Positions 22,799-34,645 of a DNA stretch of 64,000 nt are shown here, piece by piece. The notes below the pieces were generated by a model. That model searched no databases, had not been told where the DNA came from, and was given only the letters and a program-made list of their open reading frames with translations. Origin of the DNA: Artemisia argyi (Eukaryota; Streptophyta; Magnoliopsida; Asterales; Asteraceae); the NCBI GenBank assembly GCA_030686995.1, contig CM060681.1, positions 168,520,333-168,584,332 of the forward strand, in the 5' to 3' direction. How positions within the stretch are numbered: position 1 is the first letter of the stretch; the number at the start of each line of letters is the position of its first letter. A program made the position numbers and the translations under genes.

Positions 22799-23381
22799 TT
22801 TATCCATTTTGTATGATCTTTGATTGTGTTTGTCATCTGGATTTGAACTTTTCTTGTCTTTCTTTACCTTTTCTACAGCTTAATGTAGGTAAAAGTCGTA
22901 CTCTCTATATAATTGTGACGGTGTATGGGATGCTCCACTTATGCTTGTTAAGTTCCTACGAGTATAACGAAGTTTAGTTCTGAATGTAAAGAACATTTCA
23001 ATCTATGATTATTTTATGCCTGAAATATTGCATCACTTGTTTGAGCTGACTGCAGTACAGCTCAAGTGATTTTTTAAAGCAGACCCATGAAAATGGCTTG
23101 CAGAATAATATAGTAACCTGTTTTTACTCGAACAGGTTTTGACACGTTTGCTAACCTTTTCGACCTGTTCAGTTGGCCAACCTAGAGTAAACTATAATTA
23201 AAATTTGCAGGGGAAATTCTCAAAATTACCCTCAAAAGGCAATCACATGACTAGCTTATGATATTTACTTAACCAAATTTATCATCCATTGTTAATGCAA
23301 TAATCACAGAACAAAAAGAAAAGCTATTAATACGGAGTACTATCTTATTCAATCCGAAAATGATTTCATTCAGTTGTGATT
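22799..23381. other. Intergenic DNA downstream of QCR8
   Basis: AT-rich, no coding region recognised. It should contain the QCR8 3' UTR and polyadenylation site, on the minus strand just below 23382. Confidence 0.6.
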
Positions 23382-24387
23382 TCAATATCTATGCGCCATC
23401 TTCTCTCTTTCTTGGTAAGTTGTAACATACCTGCACCAACAAATTACATACTCAATGGTGAGGTTGATAAAGACAATCATGATTATTTCTTAATACAATG
23501 TACGAGTAGTAAATGAATGATGCGTAACTTATTTTGTTTAACTGTGTTCTTTCTAAGTAAGAACTGTATTATAAGTCTGTAACCAGAAGATATAGGAACT
23601 TAATATTTTTTCGGAAGTTTAAGATAGCTACGTAAAACTATACGTAAAACCAAAAACTATAATTATTGTGGCAACTGGTGATTATTGTGACTTCAAATCA
23701 CGAAATCAATTGAAATGCATATCCTAGCATCCCCTTAAAACACATCACTGATGTCTAGAGATGTCAATTTGCATCCATTTGTTCACTTTAGATCGTGTAA
23801 CAAGTCTGACTTGATTTATAAATTTAACTCAAAATAGAGCAAATCAGACGGGTCAAAAACTCAAAATGATTTTAAGTCGTCGAATTGAATCATTAAACCT
23901 TTTTTCTAATACTGATGTGCAATGTCTATACAAAATCAAACTGCAACCAAAAGATTTGTAATTGGAATCAATAACCCGAATCTGTCGTACTTGTTCGGTC
24001 CCAAAGCGAGGTGGAACCGATAATCATGTGAAAAGCTGATCTGATATTTTTAAAATCTTAAATTTCCTAGTTTATAAACAGAAACGTACTTCATCAATTA
24101 CGTGTGTCATCTTACAGAAATTACATATTTTCGCGCTTGAAAGATACATGTGCAAAAGCAAACACCATCATTGAAAGTGACTTATAAGATTTATAGAGAT
24201 ATAGAGTTGTTAATTACGTGTAGGTGCCAACAACAGGGCCAACAAGGAGGATCGAGTTAAGCCAATTCTCGGTCACCTTATGCGTGGCCTTATGCATTAG
24301 TTCCTTGAATAAACCGGGCATCACCTTTTGCTGAAATGGCGATAAGGCATACACCACCGACTTAATCTTCACCGGAACCTTTCCCAT
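23382..24387 (-). CDS. QCR8: Cytochrome b-c1 complex subunit 8 (ubiquinol-cytochrome c reductase, QCR8)
   Basis: Small subunit of mitochondrial complex III in the inner membrane; it helps hold cytochrome b and supports quinol oxidation. Two coding exons: 24218-24387 and 23382-23430, joined by a 787-bp GT/AG intron within one codon. The spliced product is 72 aa, the usual plant length. It begins MGKVPVK and contains the family block VVYALSPFQQKVMPGLFKEL (residues 11-30). A single membrane segment follows (about 41-57, NWLNSILLVGPVVGTYT), and the Tyr/Glu/Lys-rich tail ends EREKMAHRY. An upstream in-frame Met at 24441 was rejected because it would add an atypical 18 residues. Compared with the plant consensus as I recall it, the middle (ELMHKATHKVTENW) looks somewhat diverged. 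The retained intron argues against a retrocopy. Confidence 0.95.
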
Positions 24388-25123
24388 ATCCAATTGATCA
24401 GATTTTACACCTAAATCTTGGGCCTTTTTTTTTACATTCAAAAATGGTGGTGAAGATATATTTATGGCCTTATGGCAAAGAAGCCAAGAAAAATGGATCT
24501 AAGGAATTCCTTATTTATCTCAATTTTATTTATTTTTTATTTATTTTTAATTATTATTAGTATTTATTTTTTTTGTACATGGATTATAAAATTTTTCTTT
24601 TTCAATAATAACTTATATGTTGTTTAATGAAATGATTTACCAAGTTTCAATCTATTTTGAGAACATGTTTGTGTTACTCATTATGAACAGAAATACTTAG
24701 CTATGAGTAATTTTAATCAGCAAACTACTTAAATATAAGATAAACATTAAAACAAGTATTTTTAACATTAAGCTTGTTATCAAACATAAATTTAAAACAC
24801 AGCTTTGAAATATCCATATTTAAAAAAATGTTCTACTTATTCTTTTACTAGCCAAACTCGAGCGTTCATAAAACAAAACTTATGTAATGTCAGTAAGAAT
24901 TAATAAATCTAATAACTATATCTATCACAAGAACGAAAGAAAATACAAGCAACTACTGTTTCAAAAAACCAAAACTTACAACAAATTCTCTTTTCTTGTT
25001 TCGTCATCACCAAAATGACCTTGATTTCACCAACATTGTAAAGACCACCACTAAGTCTGCGGAGAATGGACATGCATGGATGCGTTGTAAATTATGCATA
25101 GATGGAAGTACAAGGTCGGTAGG
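24388..25123. other. Intergenic: QCR8 promoter side and left edge of the STAR-gene duplication
   Basis: From about 24640 the sequence resembles 34090 onward (shared GAGAACATGTTT, GCCAAACTCGAGC and CAAAACTTACAACAAA). The tandem duplication therefore includes about 0.5 kb beyond the STAR gene stop, while QCR8 lies just outside it. No coding region seen. Confidence 0.7.
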
Positions 25124-27139
25124 TCACCAATCAGTTTTGGCCCGTTTTATGCTATTGGAATTGAAAGGAGACATTCTGCTTCTTGGCTGAGGGCTATCTT
25201 CTTTTAAGTTGGAGTTTAGCATAGCAAGCTCTCGTAATTGTTGTCTTTTGTACAGATCCTGAGACTCATCCTGAAACAAACGACATTTAGTAGGGTTGGT
25301 CGGGGTCAACACGGGTAAATTTTGGTCAGTCGCACTGGTTATGTTTTTTATACTGAATTATGGCTTATGGCATGGTCTGATATGAACCTCCACAATATAT
25401 GAATAATTTTTTCAATAAATATCATCATTGTTGAAAGTCAGTTTTTACGGATTTTTACAAAAATCATCTTTTCAACAACCCAAATGTGTAAAAACTAGTT
25501 ACAACGACTAAACAGAGCAAATGAAATTTTTTGTTATTTTATGCAAAAACACCCTTGTAAAGCATATATTATTTGATCAACTGTCAGAAATAAAAGCATA
25601 TATTATTTCAATAGTAGTTTCTTAAATAAAGTGACAAAAAAGATCTTGCGCATTAATAACAGCCTTTTTGCAGATGTTATTAATTTTCTTATCGACCCAT
25701 TTGTAGGTAATTGGGCCAAAATTACCAACTCAGTAGATTATATGCCTACAACTTTGTTTGCAGGAAGTACACTACATTCATTCAGAAGATAACATACCAC
25801 TGGTTTAAGCAGCTCTTCGATTATTTCTTGTGCTTGTCGCAAACGTACATCAATGATGCTAGCAGGTAACTCGGCCTCAACCAAGATGTGAAGTTGTTCA
25901 TTTAGGTGCTCATAACCCGGTCTACCCCTCAAACTCTCCTCCTTTTGACAAAAAGTATAAAAAAGATTAACATACTTATGTAAGTACGTATAACTTAATG
26001 AGGTGTTATTTCCATGTAGGAGTATTCTCAGCTCTTGTAACAATAAGATGAATGATTTTCAATCGCGTATTTTTGTCTGGTTCAGGAGGTAAGTATACTC
26101 CTTAAGTCCTAACATGGTGAAATCCAATCTTTTGAGTTTTTTTCGAGGAAAAAAAAGAATCACTTTTTTAATGGCCCAAATATTTTGCGTAAAATCTGCA
26201 AGCACCTAGAGGCCAGAACTTATAAACACATTATAGCATAATTTTGAGAGTTAAAGGTATTCTTGCCTCCTTTTTTACACAAACAGACAAAAGATATATG
26301 GCTTTTAACAAATAATTCTTAAAAGCTTCAATTTTTCCATTATAGAAGTTTTCTCATCTCCTGTCAAGATACAGTAGAAGTGACAAATGCGATCCATTTC
26401 CTTCCTATTGGGTTGATATGGATATTAAGTTCATTTTAATGGATCAAATAGATGAAGCTAAAAGAAGGCAACCAGGTCAAACGGGGCAACTTGTTGCATA
26501 AAAACTCCTAAACTGCTTTGTTGGTTACAGGATTAATACTATGGATTTTAAAAATGACATAAAATCAAGTTTTTCCTTGTAATGAGTAATCTTACCTTTT
26601 CAGCATCTTTAATGGAGCCCTGACCTCTAATGAAGACACGGCATCCAGTTGAGGCTTCAACTCGCTTCAAGGAATTACCTCTAGGACCTAGAAGCCTTCC
26701 AACAAAGTTGAACTGACGATGTTTAAAAAGATCAATAAGTTTTGTCATTTTGATTAAAGATTACAGAAGACATGCATGAGAAATGTCCTAATGAATTTAA
26801 AGATGTTTAACGTACATTGGGGAAGTTGTTTACAGGTATATCCAAACGTATGATCTTCTTTGTGATAAACGAACTTGGGCTTGCAGGTGCTGAATTCCAA
26901 TGATCCATTGGCAATCCTTGTGGTGGCATACTTGATCTCTAAGATACAAAAGTATTAGTCAGCGGGGTTAATTCCAGAGAATGAATTATACGTTTTTTTA
27001 CCGATCATAAGTCATAACAACATATTGCACATTTTTAACAATAATAGTGGCATGAACATCAGAACATGTGACCTTCATAGGTTACCAATCACTTTTGGTT
27101 GATTTGTCAAAATTATATAGGGCATGCAATGATCCATAT

Positions 27140-27187
<48 letters not shown>

Positions 27188-29317
27188 TCTTATTTGCTAT
27201 ATAAGTTCTCTTAACCACCTATCACTGGCTGGTTTTGGGCATAGGAGTCGATGGGTGTAGCAATTCAAACATTTTTATATGAAAATAAGTCAGTCTTTGG
27301 ATTCATAACAGGTTGAATTCATTAAAGGTAGCTAACAAGTGACTGATCAAATATTTTACAGTAGCCTCCTAAATTGTTTTCTTCATCAAAATTTGGATCA
27401 TTACTTCATTAGTTTAATATTTGATATGTAATCATAGCACATAAATAAAAACTGTGTTAGTAGGTCAACCCAGCCCACTAAAACTCAATGTACAATTTCA
27501 ACTGTTTAGTATCGTCCAAGACATATATTTTCCCACCTATACTAGGGTGTTTCTGAAGCTAAGATCATGGTGAATGATAATCAGAAATATAGAGATTAAA
27601 AACGTAGTCTGGGGCCAAAATCGATAAAAAGCAATCATGTTTTCCATCCATGCATTAAAACAATCATGATAGTAATCAACTAGTCATATATATAAGCGGA
27701 AAAAGGCATATCTGGTCGGTTGACTACAGGTAATTTTAGTCCATTCCCTAATATTTTGATCAATAATCAATGCATCGGATATGATTACAAGAACTATAAT
27801 ATATTAATATTACAATAGCAAAATGAATGTTTTGAACATAGCAATTCATGCGGTGGTACTGGTACCGTGGTATGCCTTATAAAATACAGGGAGGCTTTCG
27901 CCCGCTCCCTTTTTAGCTATATTTATTTATTTATTTGACCTATTAGAGAAACAACATAACCCAAATCAATCCATTCATCTGCAAATTGGTCGAGATCTCT
28001 ATAGTCATATACAAAGAATGCAATACTTTAAAAGAGACAATAGGTCTATTCACCTCATGACGAGGACTCCAGCCCGCATTTCCATTCCAACGCATTAAAC
28101 CATTAGCATCAAAATCAGGGATTACGTCTAAATGACTCATAGGGCTCGGGCTACCACGTTGAAGTCTGTCAAAATCATTAAAACCTTTATTCGGTATCAT
28201 TTGCGAAGCCTTGAAAATCTCTGAACAAAAAAATAGAGAAATAGCATTATTAAGAGATAACACAATCAATCAGCATTATAACACAAATATCACGTCATTT
28301 GGTATGCTTTTGACTGCACATGCCATTTCAAAAGAGTACATTGTTTATAGACATTAGCAATTTAAGACAGTAAGCATCCCGTGTAATGCTTTTTGTATCT
28401 ACATGATCATATTCATCCAAAATTTCTTGCTTATGAAAACTATACATTGGTCTTTACGCACTTTCACAAGAGCGATGGTTAATTTGCAATGGAAATGCAA
28501 GCGCTTAAACTCAATCACAATTTCTGCGGATTAGCTAGTATATACTCTGTAACGGATCAATGTTATACATGCCATACATCAATAAATCATATAAAAAAAC
28601 CAAAAAAAACTAGCTCAAATATTCACATCACTTATCATCACACTAGTGAACATTTGTACATCATCTATTGCTACGAAAACACAGTGATCAAACATGAATG
28701 ACTTAACAGCTATAAAATATTAAAACTCAAAGTCTAGAAAAACGCCCTTTTCGGTATTCAACTAGAATCGCAAGTGATAAAGTTTTATCCGTCAATCAAC
28801 TTCACAACAAACAAACACTCCATCAGTGGCAAATAGCCAACATACAATGAAACAAAAAACATCACTACACTACACAAAATCAACAAATGATTAAAAAAAA
28901 CATATAAACAACAAATGCACCACAAATTCAAGATTCCTAATAAAAAACCAAAAACAAAAAAAATACCCACAAGAGATAAACACTAAAAAACAAGATCCAA
29001 AAAATGTAAAAAAAAAATGAAACCTTGATTCAACAATTTACTACAAATTGGTAAAATTCTCATAAAGGGTGCAAGCTTTAGTTTTTCTTCAAGTAACTCT
29101 GCAAGATATGATGAACTGCAAAAAAACATATCAAAAACTTATCAAAAATCAAATCTTGTGAAGTGGGTCATCATCAAGATTCAATAAAAGTTATCCAAAA
29201 CTAGTTTTTTTATAAATTTTTATACTTTTCAACATCTGGGTTGTTGGCCCATATATGTGGTGATGAAGGGGCTCTTGCTGGTGAGTAGCTTAAGTTCTGA
29301 TTATATAAACTTGACAT
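25124..29317 (-). CDS. STAR-family KH-domain RNA-binding protein, copy A
   Basis: Quaking/SPIN1-like protein that binds single-stranded RNA and probably acts in splicing or mRNA control. Seven coding exons with GT/AG borders: 29226-29317, 29024-29115, 28054-28220, 26816-26938, 26596-26712, 25798-25941 and 25124-25270; 293 aa. Order: conserved N-terminus [23 protein letters not shown]1-type dimerisation segment (about 32-62, [10 protein letters not shown] ... ICSKLLNQ); an SPSP linker; a KH domain (about 144-215) with the GPRG loop at 167-170; a QUA2-like helix ([16 protein letters not shown], to 245); and a short basic tail ending KRAKTDW. Length and order match plant STAR proteins of the At4g26480/At5g56140 group. 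No break was found. Copy B lies 9.5 kb away in the same orientation. Confidence 0.95.
27144..27184. repeat. Poly(A) tract, 41 bp, in intron 3 of STAR copy A
   Basis: Uninterrupted A run in the long third intron. The corresponding intron of copy B has its own A run at a different place (37541-37580), so the two arose or moved independently. Confidence 0.95.
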
Positions 29318-31602
29318 GGTTTTCTGTTCTTTATTTTCCGGTGAGGTGGCGCCGCCGGGTACGGCGGCTGAGTGGTGTGTGTAAATAAGGTTTGTTATAT
29401 TATGGGCTGAGCCCTGAAGAAAATAAGAGGAGTTGGGATAGAGTTTTGGAAACTAAAATGGGATTTTTGGTGTTTAAAGTTTTAAACATTTGTGAAATTT
29501 CTAGTTTTGGTCCTTTGGATTTGGTTTATTATGGTTTCGGCTTGGGTGTCGAAAAACTGAGGTGGGTCCAACGCTTAAGGAACGGGTCGTGTTTAAGCGG
29601 CGGTCGGGTAAAGTTGGAGTATTTTTTTCGGATTTGGTGTACTCTTAATATCGTTTTGTAGAATGTTAGTTGTGATACGCTAGGTATTAGGCATGCCTAA
29701 CAGGATTAGAAAATCTGTGACAGCTAGGTATCAGGCATGCCTAACAGGATTAGAAAATCTATGTCACATCCTGTACACGACTGATATGTGATATATGTAT
29801 GGATTTCATTCAGTGAGGTGTGATCGCATTACCTAATAAATAGTTGACCTTAGTAAGTTGCAGTTTAAGCACAACATAATCGAGTGAATCACGATTATTT
29901 GCATAACTTGTAAACACATTAGCATGTGTATCCCAAAAGCAACATTCCAGTTTATTACCATTGCATTAATAGTCACAAATCAACAAAGAAATTATAATAT
30001 ATTATGATCAAATTGAACTTACAATCATAATAGATGATGTATATACTTATTCAACATCCTAAAAAGTTATTGGCAATTGAAAAAGAAAGCTTTACATTTT
30101 GAGACAAGTACACAAGACCATAAATATCAAGTAGCTTCTCAATCTTGGTGGTATTTCGCCCTTAATCAATGGCTGAAACGGGACTTGTTAGACTTGAAGT
30201 TTTTAGGTCGTGTAGGGTATTGCTGGTCATCCTAATGCTCTATAAAATATGCACATCAAAAAATAAAACAAGTAAAAACCATGTGATCCAAAACCCTAAT
30301 ATCAAGATCTCATGATTAGAGGTGTGACCTAAACCTAAACACGTCAAATCATGTTTATAAAAATAATTAATTGTTCTTGCTATCTTGACGTCCAAGTGAT
30401 ATTGTGTCTGCGCGGAATCACTTTCTTGATATCTTGGATGTTTCATTCAATTGTCAAAGGGTTTAGGGGAGAATCACTTCAGTTGGTTGCGGTAGGTATC
30501 CACTAGTATTGCACATGTTGAACTTGGGCTAAATCCTATGCAAAATTGGAACACCAGAAGTCGAATAAGGATCAACTAAGGTCGACTAGGGATCGAAACC
30601 CTTTGGGTTTCGGCCGACCTGGAATGAGAGGAGGGGAGTATTGATTAAGGGTCAAAGGGAGTTAAATGAATTTCAGTTAGGATGCCTTTATATTTATAAG
30701 GTACCTAAGGACATTCCTAATATAACTAAAATAAAATCCTACGCAAAATTGGAACACAATGTTGAATAGGGATCGAAACCCTTTGGGTTTTGGCTAACCG
30801 AGAATGAGAGGAGGGGAGGATTGATTAAGGGTTAGAGGGAGTTAAATGAATTTTAGTTACGATGCCTTTGTATTTATAAGTTACTTAAGGACATTCATAA
30901 TATAACTAAAATACCTTTAATTATTCATAAGTACATAAATTTGACAATTTTTCAAATCAAGTCCTTCCCATATATTCGGTATATGGGTCGAACCATATAA
31001 CCCCTAAGTTATACAGTTTTGTCTTTTATGTACTTAATATATTTATCATAGATAAATATATACACCATGCATAATGACTATTATACCATTCTATGAGAAT
31101 ATTGAATATTCTCATTTTCTCAGCTTTTCCATTTCATTTTATATCTTTTTTCTCATTCCAACTTGCATGTTTTTTTAGTGTGCACCGATGTGACCCATCG
31201 GCACTTCATTGAGTACAAATTGTTAAATTCGTTGCTCTTATTCACACAAATTATTCAGACTCCCACTTGTGCAAAGCAACAACTAAAGATATACTTTTAC
31301 AATACGAAGATGCTTATAGCAAAGCTTTCAATTACCTAGCTAATAGAAATCGGTTCAATATCTATATAGTGATTTATAAAAACTCTAGCAAACCTCAGCT
31401 AAGTTTAGGTATCTAACTATATCTCTTTACACTTTTCGATATATTAGAAAGTACCAGACGTGGATATGTTAATCTAGCAATACTTTCGTCCTTTCTTGTT
31501 GTTGTGAACGATTAGTCTCTCATGATGTATGCCGAAACTGGTCGCCATTGACATGGTATCACAATTTATCTCACCACAAAAGGCCCAGTAAAGTATCCCT
31601 TC
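29318..31602. other. Region between STAR copies: copy A promoter, tandem repeats, minus-strand LTR-like DNA
   Basis: The first ~350 bp is the copy A promoter/leader, similar to that of copy B (shared GTGAGGTGGCGCC near 29341 and 38938). At 29679-29768 a ~45-bp unit containing the palindrome TAGGCATGCCTA is tandemly duplicated. At about 30530-30930 a larger unit (offset about 180-200 bp) is duplicated. Each unit has, on the minus strand, a TATA-like ATAAATA followed by a leader-like stretch, as in an LTR R-U5 region. No coding region is recognised. Confidence 0.55.
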
Positions 31603-33200
31603 TGATGTGATCAAATAAGTACTATATTTATGCATCATTTATCCCATATATTTTGCTTATTTGCTTAATCGTTTACTTCTGTGATTCTTAATATATTTGG
31701 AGCAAAAAAAAGGAAAAGAAGCAGAAAACAACATTATTTAGAACTAAAATGGAGAAAATGATGTTTATCATAGTTCCAATAAGGCGTATCAATGCCAAAT
31801 GGATACGCCATATCTCTTTACTTAGAAGATTTTCGAGACATTGCCTGACTTTGAAGAATACGACGTATCCATATCACGATATACGCCGTATATTAAACTT
31901 GATCAACACTGAAGAGTACACGTTATCTGAAGAATACGGCATATCCATTTATGTCGTATAGATACCTTAGCTAAGAGAAGATCCCATGACAGAAATGTTC
32001 CCAATACGGAGTATCCCATTCTCACTAATACGCCGTATCTAAAGGCGACCACTTATTATTTCAAAATATTTTAAGATTGGAGTCCACGCATAATATATCC
32101 AATACGTCGTATTGAGGATCCAAATACGGCATATCGGCCTTCCAAAAAACTATAAATAGAAGGCTCATTCACAACATTCAGTATCATTCACCACTCACCA
32201 CACCAGTTTTAGTCGAGTTCCAGATCCAAGGAAGGTTAGCCATCACCACGTTTCACCAATAGGACATCTCAAGTATCATTTAGTTTGTTTAATCATTTGG
32301 TTAGCTTATCGTTTTCATCATGAATTATGTCCGTGCATCTTTGATTATTGCATTTTATTCTGCTACTGAGATCATAGGCTAACACCCTTTGGTGTTAGCC
32401 AAGTTTTTGACTATCTTGTTATGTTGATTTGTTTACTTTGATTATTTGCATTTTCGTTGGATATTTTATATGTCTATCATGCTCGATTCACTTGTTTGCT
32501 TGCTTGAAGTATATTGGTTATTGTCTAGATCATAGGTTATAGATGCATTTTATGTGATTTGTGATCTGTATCATAGCGGTAGATGTTAGTGACAATGGAT
32601 AACTAGATTCACAAAGCGTTATCATTAGGACTAGTGGCCCACCATATCCCTAGGTTAGTCAATATATGATTAAGGCAAGTAAGTTAGTGCGGGAATTCTT
32701 ATAGATAACCATTCACGAGAGTTTAGGTAGTTGCATCTCTATTTGACTACTAAGATGATTATATTTAATAGTTGAAAGACTTTATGTGTGCTTGATGCTT
32801 ATTAACACTGTGACCATCGTGTTAAGGACGAATATGCATATGGCTAAGTAACCGTGACCATCTCGCTTAGTCTACCATAGATAGGAAATATATTCACAAG
32901 GCCGAATCCATGCTCCTTGAGTGTCGGTCTATATTTCCTGACACACCAACGAAAGCAACATTTAATCATTACATTTATAGACGAATCACTATGACTTGAT
33001 AAGATGAACTTGACTAACATGTTCTTCTACCATTCAACCACAACCTTGCCATATCTATGTCAAGAGGCATATTGTATTGTTTCCAATGATTTTAGTCAAG
33101 TGTTAAGTTCCAAGGTTTAAGAATCAATGTATCAAACGACTATAATGGTAGGGAAAGAAATCTTTCTCCAAGTGTAATATTATGTCTCTTTAAGATTGAA
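31603..33200 (+). repeat. LTR-like segment with ATACGNCGTAT palindrome array
   Basis: It begins at a plausible TGATGTGATC (31603; compare TGATGAGGCG of the LTR at 59642). From 31783 to 32134 it carries at least eight 11-mers of the form ATACGNCGTAT or one-base variants (31858, 31881, 31934, 32004, 32028, 32102 and 32124, plus half sites near 31783 and 31803). A TATA box (TATAAATA, 32151) follows at once, then about 1 kb of leader-like U5 DNA. This layout resembles the Athila-type LTRs later in the window. Both ends are approximate; no target duplication or second LTR was found, so it may be a solo or decayed LTR. Confidence 0.6.
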
Positions 33201-34645
33201 ATCAATATGTTTTAAACTTTATAAAAGAAAAAATATATATGTTGCCATTTGACACAGTAGTACCAATCATATCTGTAAACACATAAACTTACTTTTAAAC
33301 ACAGTCTATACTACATATAAACATGAACTACATGTTCAAAAATTCTTCAAAAGGTGAAGAACGGTGGGATCACTTTGGTCTCATGCATCTTAAAGATGTC
33401 AACTGGACCCTCTCTCAAGGACCCGACCCCAAGCAATGAGCACATGTCCCAGTGATTGTATTTATCATGAGGTGGGCTTTGAACCCTGACCATATTCTCC
33501 AATAAGCCCCTTGTTGACCAGTCAATCTGAGCATTTGCGATGGAGAGATGGTACCAATTGAAAGCTTTTTAGGCCAATGGAGATATTCGAACCCCGATCT
33601 GTTGACACATGTTCAAAAATTCTAAAAGAGCTATAACTAGAATACCCTTTAATTTTAAATTATTTAATCATTAAAAATAAATAAATAAATAAAAGACTAT
33701 TGACTTGCTAATTATGTCGACCCTAATTTCTTTTTAAATACAAGTCAAAATTGTACATTGCCATTTGTGTTAATAGTATAAGAAAAACTCACACAATAAC
33801 ACAAGCATCGAGTTCACACTATCTTTTACATTTTTATAGGAAAGAAATAGAATAACAAATTACAAACAAAAATTAGTTATTAATCTCCCCAAAATATTTT
33901 CAACATTTATAGATTAACAGTAATAAAAAGCGTATAATCGAAAGCATCGCTCGCCAAAAATTTAATCAAATCTTCTTCACCATGGCGCACGCGAGTACTA
34001 TGCTAGTACGTAGTATATAAAAATATACCTAACTTTATATCAATAAATACACCATGGATATGTTTAACATGTTAATTTTAATTATTTCATTACATTTTGA
34101 GAACATGTTTTTGTTATACTTGTTTGACCCATTATAAACTGAATCACTTAGCTACAACTATTTAAATTAGCAAATTATTTGAATAAAGGATCAAGACTTT
34201 AAAGACAAGTATTTTTAAGGAACGATTCGACCTTAACCAAGTTCAAAATTATCAAGCTCAAGTTAGAAAATCCTGTCTCAGATACTTGAAGAGTTCGACC
34301 CATATCCATGTATCGATATTCTTTTTACTAACCTTGCTCTATCGCAACTTATTTTGATTATGAATGTTCTGAATCTTTCTCTAGCCAAACTCGAGCCTTC
34401 ATAAAACAAACTTATGTAATGTCGGTCACAAATTAATGAATCCAATAACTATTTCTATCTCAAAACGTTAGAAAACACAAGCAACTGCGGTTTCAAAAAA
34501 ACCAAAACTTACAACAAACTCCCCCTTTACTTGTTTTGTCGACCCTGATTTCAGCAAAGATTGTACAAGATCACCACTGAGTTCGCGGGGGATGGACATG
34601 CATGGATTGGTTGTACATTAAGCATATATGAAAGTACAAGGTCCG
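33201..34645. other. Intergenic DNA with degenerate SINE-like patch and right-hand duplication edge
   Basis: Around 33410-33605 a block with a B-box-like TTCGAACCCC and gene-tail-like motifs hints at a decayed tRNA-derived SINE, but no A box is clear. From about 34090 the sequence is the duplicated 3' flank of STAR copy B. No coding region recognised. Confidence 0.45.

Noticed and set aside
22396..22836. 146-aa minus-strand frame
   Set aside because: It coincides with the SINE and its tandem duplication; the apparent peptide repeat follows from the DNA repeat.
24388..24441. Upstream in-frame start for QCR8
   Set aside because: It would add 18 residues not typical of the family; the inner Met gives the standard 72 aa.
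33410..33605. Second SINE
   Set aside because: Only a B-box-like motif is visible; no A box, tail or target duplication, so it is kept only as a hint.
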